NCBI RefSeq assembly: GCF_010389155.1
Contig: NC_057764.1
Span: forward strand, 13,454,001-13,518,000
Source of the DNA: Erigeron canadensis
Taxonomy: Eukaryota; Streptophyta; Magnoliopsida; Asterales; Asteraceae
Length of the DNA stretch: 64,000 nucleotides
Direction: 5' to 3'
Of the stretch, positions 57,913 through 64,000 are shown piece by piece (the first letter of the stretch is position 1; each line of letters opens with the position of its first letter). The translations under genes were made by a program, and so were the position numbers. Under the pieces are notes generated by a model. It was given only the letters and a program-made list of their open reading frames with translations. It ran no database searches and was not told the DNA's origin.

Positions 57913-59550
57913 CTGAAATGAAACCACTTTGACCAAAATTTTGACCAGAAAAGCAACTTTAGACATCACATAAAGAAATATACACATGATAACAAATTAG
58001 ACACACTATTTTCACAAACACAATGATTCGTACATATATTAAGTGTGAGACAACAGAGGTAGTACACAAAGGCGTTCAATACCGTGCTTCTCACCCTAAT
58101 ATATATATAAAATCATTATAATTTATAGAATCACATAAGTATTTAATGATAAGATAACAAAGGTAGTACACAAAGGCATTCAATACCTTGCTTCTTACCC
58201 TAATACTCATGAAAACCATAAATGGACTCACATATAGCACATGTACATTTAACAAGACATAGACAAGAATTTTGGACAATAAAGCAAATTTGACAAAAAT
58301 GAGGTGTTTGCCGAGCTTACTGCTCGGCAGATAGTATAAAAGAAAAGTTTTGTCCAGAAACATTACAAGTATGGAAAATGGAGTTGAAACAACTTTTGTT
58401 CAACTTGTAACATTTGCCGAGCTTAAACTTCGGTAAATGGAAGAAATGTATGTGAAGTCTATGATATGCCGAGCAAATACCTCGGCGTATAGAACAAATA
58501 GATTGGACTTCACTTTGAATATATATATGAAAAATCCTTTGATTAAACAACAAGAATGTTGCCAATTGATAAAGGATCAATTCAAGTAAAAATTAGTTTC
58601 AATTCATTTAGAAGAGATTTTAGCTGTTTGCCGAGCAAAATGCTCTGCAAATAGTATAAATTGAAAAATGTGACTTAGAGACTTTTTCAAAAGAAATTGT
58701 GATTTGCCGAGCTTATATCTCTGCAAATGGTTCAAAATGACTTAGAAAAATTTTCATGTGAAATGTGTTGTTTGCCGAGCTTAAAGCTCTGCAAACAGCT
58801 TTATTCAAGAAAAACTTATGAAAATTATTTCAAGAAAATCTCATGAAAGAATTCAAGTACAAAGTTCTATAAACAATGTATTTTGACAAAGATTTATATT
58901 GATTTGCCGAGCTAAATGCTCTGCAAATGAGAACTTTTGGTACTCTAGAAAAATTTTCATGAAACACTTGGAAGGAGTCCAGGTCAAAGCTCTGCAATCA
59001 TTTAAAATCCTTTGAATGGGTTGTGAGAAATCAATGGTTTGCCTAGCAAACACCTCGGCAAATGGCAATTATGCTATTCATTCCTTGTGAAAGTTTGAGG
59101 GTCAGGTTTAACACTTTTAAAGTATGCCGAGTAAAGAGCTCTGCATATAGTTGAAGAACACTTGAAAGAAGTTTTTAAAAACACTTGTTTGCCGAGCAAA
59201 TACCTCGGCATACTTTAGAAAAGATAGATAATTTCAAGCCCAGAAATCATGAAGGTTTGAAGATGACTGTTGAGACTTGTATTAAATGCCGAGCAAACAC
59301 CTCGGCACTTAGAACAAAATCAAAGCATTTTTCCAGTTATTACCCAAACCATCAAATCCAACCCAGAAACTTTGTTCTGTTGAAAAACAGAGCATATTAA
59401 GGTGACAAACAGCACTTATACATCCTAAACATGTAACTAACTTCATCAAACAACACATCAAAACATCACATAACTCATATCAAACATGATCAGTTCATTC
59501 ATTCATTTAATCAAACAGTTTGTAAGCAAATAAGAATCAAGGATTTCTAC
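57913..59550 (-). other. Predicted leader intron of the third ORF (copy 3)
   Basis: On the minus strand: donor AAAG|GTAGAAATCC at 59551/59550 and acceptor TTTCATTTCAG ending at 57913. Length 1638 bp. Donor and acceptor lie at the same relative places as in copy 1, which lacks sequence identity at the exact sites, so the sites rather than the bases seem kept. Confidence 0.5.
58305..59312 (-). repeat. Palindrome array in family A intron (copy 3)
   Basis: Twelve palindromes on the plus strand of the form TTTGCCGAGC, loop TTAAA or similar, GCTCTGCAAA: starts near 58309, 58412, 58467, 58629, 58703, 58770, 58903, 58978, 59038, 59124, 59189 and 59286. Members alternate between GCTCTGC and CTCGGC right arms. 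Confidence 0.8.
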
Positions 59551-59751
59551 CTTTAAATCTCGATGATTTGATGATGAAAGAAGATGGAATGGACTTAGTA
59601 ATACTCTGAAAACACAACCCTTTCAAGATATAACCTAAACGAATCAACAAAGTGATGAAGAAATTCGTGTGAAAGTGATCAGATGAGAGAAAACAAGCAA
59701 GTTTTGAAAATTTTGAAAAACAATAAATGATCTCCCCCGCCCATTCCTTTT

Positions 59752-59808
59752 CCTTTTAAATTCAAACTCGGGTCACGGGTGTGGATCGACCTACGTGACA
59801 ACCCGAGT
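59752..59808 (-). promoter_or_regulatory. Putative internal promoter for the third ORF (copy 3)
   Basis: On the minus strand CTCGGGTTGTCACG ... CGTGACCCGAG forms a perfect-armed dyad, followed by GAATTTAAAAGGAAAAGG. Same order as copy 1 at 12401-12470. Confidence 0.5.
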
Positions 59809-60077
59809 TCATTTTAGTGGGCCTGACAAGTTAGGCTTGTGTAGAAAAACACATTTGGGCTCATCCTTTTTTGGGTATTTAACAATCAACAAAAATTTTG
59901 AGCTTTTAACAAAACAGATAAAAAAATATAAAATTAAAAAAAATCTTTTTGTCTTTTTATCTTTTCTAATTTTGTATTTGGTTTTCCAATTTTAGAACAA
60001 ACTCACAAATAGTAGAAAAATATAAACACAACATGACAAATAATAATAACAAACTAATATTTACATGCATTTGCATA

Positions 60078-60162
60078 CTCCCCCTCGAATTAAGCATACA
60101 ACAGAAAAATTAATTTACAAACTCCCTCTAAAATCATGCATTCTACCCTTTTTCTCCCCCTC
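60078..60162 (-). other. Three purine tracts after pol (family A copy 3)
   Basis: Minus strand GAGGGGGAG (60078-60086), AGAGGGAG (60122-60129) and GAGGGGGAG (60154-60162), matching 12069-12153 in copy 1. Confidence 0.7.
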
Positions 60163-60242
60163 AAACATTGCATGTAATAACAAGAAAAACACATCAATGT
60201 TTGAAACAGAGTATGAACATAGAATACATACCATTAAAGCAA

Positions 60243-61013
60243 TTAAGTTTGCAAATCTAGAATGCCAAGTTTGGTTTTGAGAAAGTTGAACCTTTGTTCA
60301 TCCAGTGGTTTAGTGAAAAGGTCAGCCAACTGGTAGTCAGTGGGAACAAAATAGAGTTCGATGTTACCTTTCTCAACATGATCTTTAATAAAATGGTACC
60401 GGACATCTATATGCTTAGTTTTAGTATGTTGTACTGGATTACATAATATAGCAATGGCACTCTTGGAGTCATAGTAGATGGGAATTCTTTCAAACTGAAA
60501 TCCATAATCAGTTAATTGTGTCTTCATCCATAGAACTTGTGAACAACAGCTAGCTACAGCAACATATTCAGCTTCTGCAGTAGATGTAGATACACAATTC
60601 TGCTTCTTTGAAGACCAACTTACCAACCTATCCCCTAAAAACTGTACACTTCCCGAAGTGCTCTTTCTATCCAACTTAAAACCTGCATGGTCAGCATCTG
60701 AGTATGCAACTAATTGAAAGTCGGTATCCATTGGATACCACAAACCAAGGTTCACTGTGCCTTTAAGGTAACGGAAAATCCGTTTGACGGCCTGAAAATG
60801 ACTTTCTTAGGGATTGGCCTGGTACCTTGCACACATACATGTGGAAAACATAATATCCGGGCGACTGGCAGTCAAATACATGAGTGGCCCTATCATACTA
60901 CGATATTTCTTTTGATCAAAAGATTTACCATTTAAATCAGCATGAATTTTTGTTCGAGTTTCCATGGGTGTTCCAATTGGATGACAATTTATCATATCAA
61001 ACTTTTTCAACAT
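60243..61013 (-). pseudogene. Family A copy 3: RT end and RNase H
   Basis: 60807-61013 reads MLKKFDMINCHPIGTPMETR and SMIGPLMYLTASRPDIMFST, stopping after CARYQANP. A shift leads into 60243-60755: NLGLWYPMDTDFQLVAYSDA, DHAGFKLDRKS, STAEAEYVAVASCCSQVLW, IYYDSKSAIAI, KTKHIDVRYHFIKDH and DLFTKPLDEQRFNFL, ending LGILDLQT at 60243. Active-site Asp, Glu and Asp are kept. One stop (60810) prevents read-through. Confidence 0.92.
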
Positions 61014-61501
61014 ATGAAGAATATACTTATGATGCGTAAAACATGCGAAAAACTAAGCATAGCGGAAATTGAACAAATTGGAATTAGATTTTTTTGGTAT
61101 TTTCTGGATTTTATTAAATAAACAACAAAACAAGACGATAAATAAAATGATAGATAAAGAATCCACCACCAAGATTCGTAAGGCCAAGCCACCGGAACCA
61201 AGGATAAAGGAAACACTCCAACCCACCACTATGTTTGATAAAGGTCTAGCCACCACAAACACGGATAAAGGAATCGAAGATTTTGGATCTCACCACTATA
61301 ATTGATAAAGAACGAACCAGCACAATTATAGATAAAGGGATCACTCCAAACCACCAAGATCAAAGATCTATAAAGGTAATTGAAGATTTTGGATAAGAAA
61401 TAGAGGCTGCTCTATTAATTTCATTCAACAACATCATAATCTCCTTACAATGAGAAATGAGCCTCTATTTATAACCACTAATGTTATTTTCTAGAAATAA
61501 A

Positions 61502-62130
61502 GAAATACAATGTTAGTATGCAATGGGATGTGAATCCTGATGTTGATATGCTATGTCCTTTTTGTAAACTTCAACCGGATTCACATTCCCATCTCTTCTT
61601 TGAATGTGATTATTCTATGCAGGTGTGGAAAAGTGTTTATATGAAAGCGGGGTTGCAACAACGATCCTCGGATTGGAATGTGATTATACAACAACTTCTT
61701 CCAAAAGCTCGTAGGAAATCTATGCAAAATGTACTTGATAAGCTTCTTCTTGCTGCATCAGTTTATTTTATTTGGCAAGAGAGAAATGCACGACTCTTCA
61801 TGCAAGGATCAAGAAATGTGAATGGGGTGGCGGAACAAATATTGTCAACAATTCGGCTAAAGCTTTTAACTTTCAGATACAAGAGGAGTGCCCATGTGGA
61901 AAGACTTCTAGCTGCATGGGACCTTCCGGTGTTATTATTAGATTCTAATTAATCATGTATTTGAAATGTCTTTAGTCTAGTACGTGATAGGATTTGGCAG
62001 TTTTATGTGTTTCATTGTATTGCACATAGGTACATGGATGTTTTGTAAGCCAACTAGCATTCTGCTATGTTGCCTGTTTTTCAGTTTATATAAAACAATC
62101 GAACCAGGGTAATCCCTTTTACCCAAAAAA
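61502..62130 (+). mobile_element. 5'-truncated LINE (L1-type)
   Basis: 629 bp ending in CCCAAAAAA, flanked by AGAAATAAA on both sides (61493-61501 and 62131-62139). Contains only the end of ORF2 and a 180-bp 3' UTR. Confidence 0.85.
61518..61952 (+). pseudogene. LINE ORF2 C-terminus with zinc-binding domain
   Basis: 144 open codons: MLCPFCKLQPDSHSHLFFEC gives the C-x2-C-x7-H-x4-C pattern of the zinc-binding domain that follows RT in plant LINE ORF2 (zf-RVT family), then ASVYFIWQERNARLF, the usual block after it, and a stop at 61952. Endonuclease and RT are lost by 5' truncation, so it is non-functional though uninterrupted. Confidence 0.9.
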
Positions 62131-62414
62131 AGAAATAAAAGGCTGTCACAAATAACAAGGACCACCACTACTTTAGACAACCAATAGCAAAAGGCATGTG
62201 CAGCTTTTAGAATTATTCTCTTAGAAATGGTCCCCACAATTGGCACATGTAACCCTTAAGGAATGTGTAACATATAGGTGTCCATTCTTATCCATAACTC
62301 CTTGAAATATTCTTAAAGACATTCATGAAGACTACGTATGAGGAATCCTTCATTTGGACCAGAATCAAAGTGAAATAATGACAGAAACACATAAGTGAAA
62401 CTGGTGACATTAGT

Positions 62415-62695
62415 GTTATCCAACTGGAGACTGGAAACTGGAGACTGCAACTGGAGAAGTGATATGGAGAAACTTCACTGGAAAAGTGATCTGGAGGATC
62501 TTCACTGGAGCAGTGATCTGGAGGATCTTCACTAGAGAAGTGATTCGGAGAAACTTCACTGGAGGATGTCAACTGGAGAATAGATCTGGAGGATCTCAAC
62601 TGGAGAACGTATCTGGAGGATGTCATCTGGAGAACGGATCTGGAGGATGTCAACTGGAGAACGTATATGGAGGATGTCACTGGTGAATTTTGAGA
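62415..62695. repeat. ACTGGAG/CTGGAGGAT tandem array in gypsy-C U3
   Basis: A dozen imperfect 25-33-bp units built on CTGGAGGATGTCAACTGGAG. The other gypsy-C LTRs have only scattered ACTGG/CCAGT units in the matching U3, so this array is expanded here. Confidence 0.85.
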
Positions 62696-62877
62696 CCACC
62701 AACTTTTGTCTTGGTTGCAAAACTCCAATACTTGACTTAGTATCAAAATCAACATATACCAGTATTATATTGCCAATAAAGGATATCCAAGTGTTATTTG
62801 TTGTTTGCTGAACTTCATTTAACAAATACATGAACCAAGTTTTTATGTGGAAATGGCTCGGTGTCATTTCCGCATCA

Positions 62878-64000
62878 ACTTATTTTGACAAATAAATGTA
62901 CCATTTGACAATTGTTTGACTTGAAGACCAAGGAAAAAGTTTAATTCACTCATCATACTCATTTCAAATTTGCTAATCATTAATGCAGAAAAATTCTTGC
63001 AGTACTTAGGGTTAGTCGACCCAAAAATTATGTCATCAACATATATCTGGATTAGAATAATGTCACTACCTTGTCTTCATTAAATCCAGATTTCAAGAGA
63101 AAAGCAGTGAGAGCGTCATACCATGCATGAGGAGCTTGTTTCAAACCATACAAGGCTTTATCTAACCTATAGACATAATCTGGATGTTCAGAGTTCACAG
63201 AACCTTCAGGTTGTTCAACATAGACCTCTTCGTTGAGAACTCCATTCAAAAATGTTGTTTTGACATCCATCTGATATACAGTAAAGTTATTGTAAGCAGC
63301 ATAGGCAAGAAACATCCATATTGCTTCAATTCGTGCAACAGGTGCAAACGTCTCATCATAGTCGATTCCATCTTGTTGACAATACCCCTTTGCAACAAAA
63401 CATGCTTTGTTGCGGACAACAACTCCGTTTTCATCTTTTTTGTTCTTGAAGATCCACTTTGTTTTGATTGGTTCTTTGTTCTTGTAAGGATTCGGAACCA
63501 ATCTCCACACTTGAAGCCTCTCAAATTGATTGAGTTCTTCCTGCATAGCCTTCACCCAATCTGGACTACCGAGTGCTTCATTCACTGTTTTTGGCTCAAC
63601 TATACTCAGGAAATTCACAAACATGCATTCATTCACTGATGTAGATCTTGTCTGTATTCCTGAGTCTGGATTGCCAATGATCTGAGAAATCGGATGAGAT
63701 CTAGTCCATTTGGTTGAATGAGGAAGAGGTTCATGTGGATCATTTAATTCTTCAGTATCAATGAACGTCGAAGTATGTTGTGCAATTATTTGCTCAAATG
63801 AAGTTGCCAGTGGTTCAACAAAATCTTGAGTAGCATAAACTTCTGGGTTAGTTGCAGGACTTGTCACTTGTGAAATATGAGTATGTGGACCTTGTGACTC
63901 AGAAGTGGAAGTATGAAGATGAGATTCAGATGATGGTGAAGATATATCTGAATTGAGTGATGGTGATGACTTACCGTCTCCATTTGGTGCTGAAGAAGAT
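62878..64000 (-). pseudogene. Family A copy 3: reverse transcriptase (runs off the right edge)
   Basis: From the edge leftwards: Ser/Pro-rich linker, [92 protein letters not shown] and [19 protein letters not shown] to NEDKV. A one-base shift near 63060 then gives QIYVDDIIFGSTN with both catalytic Asp, MSMMSELNFFLGLQVKQ and GTFICQNK at 62883. Only that shift and a likely small deletion before it break the RT, so this is the best-kept pol in the window. Integrase and gag would lie beyond 64000. Confidence 0.92.

Larger units (their letters stand above)
61030..62877 (-). mobile_element. Solo gypsy-C LTR interrupted by a LINE
   Basis: TGATGCGTAAAACATGCG...CATTTCCGCATCA on the plus strand is an inverted gypsy-C LTR. 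ACTTA flanks it on both sides (61025-61029 and 62878-62882). The copia RT reads in frame up to its right side (GTFICQNK) and continues on its left side (YILHMLKKF). It is more diverged from the other two gypsy-C LTRs than they are from each other, especially in U3. Confidence 0.92.

Noticed and set aside
62459..62686. Trp/Gly/Asn repeat protein
   Set aside because: Product of the U3 minisatellite, not a gene.

Overview
This is a transposon-dense stretch of a plant nuclear genome. I see no host gene, tRNA, rRNA or CRISPR. The DNA is AT-rich. Nearly every recognisable protein is a decayed piece of a Ty1/copia or Ty3/gypsy LTR retrotransposon, plus one LINE tail. Primer-binding sites complementary to initiator tRNA-Met, LTRs of the TG...CA type and 5-bp target duplications all fit a eudicot. 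The copia pol types and the third-ORF proteins resemble retroelement proteins I remember from the daisy family (Asteraceae); that placement is from memory, not from a search.

Layout from left to right. (1) 1-11252 is a probable large LTR, cut at the window edge, that carries an 8.2-kb gypsy chromovirus (2725-10942). Both outer ends of that chromovirus are U5 ends, and it is flanked by a perfect TTTAT duplication. (2) 11253-18150 is copia family A copy 1 (+). (3) 18150-22490 is family A copy 2 (-), fused head to head with copy 1 to make a large inverted repeat. (4) 22490-30596 is copia family B (+). (5) 30597-31861 is the 3' end of gypsy C (+). (6) 31862-38040 is copia family D (-): 5' LTR, PBS, gag, protease and a remnant of RNase H. 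(7) 38041-39499 is a gypsy E pol fragment (+). (8) 39500-50510 is the 3' half of a second family D element (-), interrupted by the 5' half of another gypsy C (43829-46943, +). (9) 50511-64000 is family A copy 3 (-). It is interrupted by a solo chromovirus LTR (51509-54184) and by a solo gypsy-C LTR (61030-62877), which itself carries a LINE tail (61502-62130).

The most interesting theme is the three copia families. Each carries a long third ORF between RNase H and the 3' LTR, where SIRE-type elements carry their so-called env-like ORF. The proteins share an N-terminal domain, then low-complexity and coiled-coil parts; no signal peptide or convincing membrane anchor is visible. Upstream of each third ORF is what looks like its own transcription unit: a TATA box, a leader and, in families A and D, a good 3' splice site just before the ATG. 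In family A there is also a matching 5' splice site, so a 1.6-2.5-kb intron is predicted, packed with short palindromes. Families A and D also have three purine tracts between pol and this promoter.

A second theme is that each family repeats its own short dyad or motif in its non-coding parts: GCCGAGC/GCTCGGC in A, TACGAGGTCGTA in D, GGTCGAGCTAGACC in the chromovirus LTR and ACTGGAG in the gypsy-C LTR. Whether third-ORF proteins or small RNAs read these family signatures is the question I would test first.
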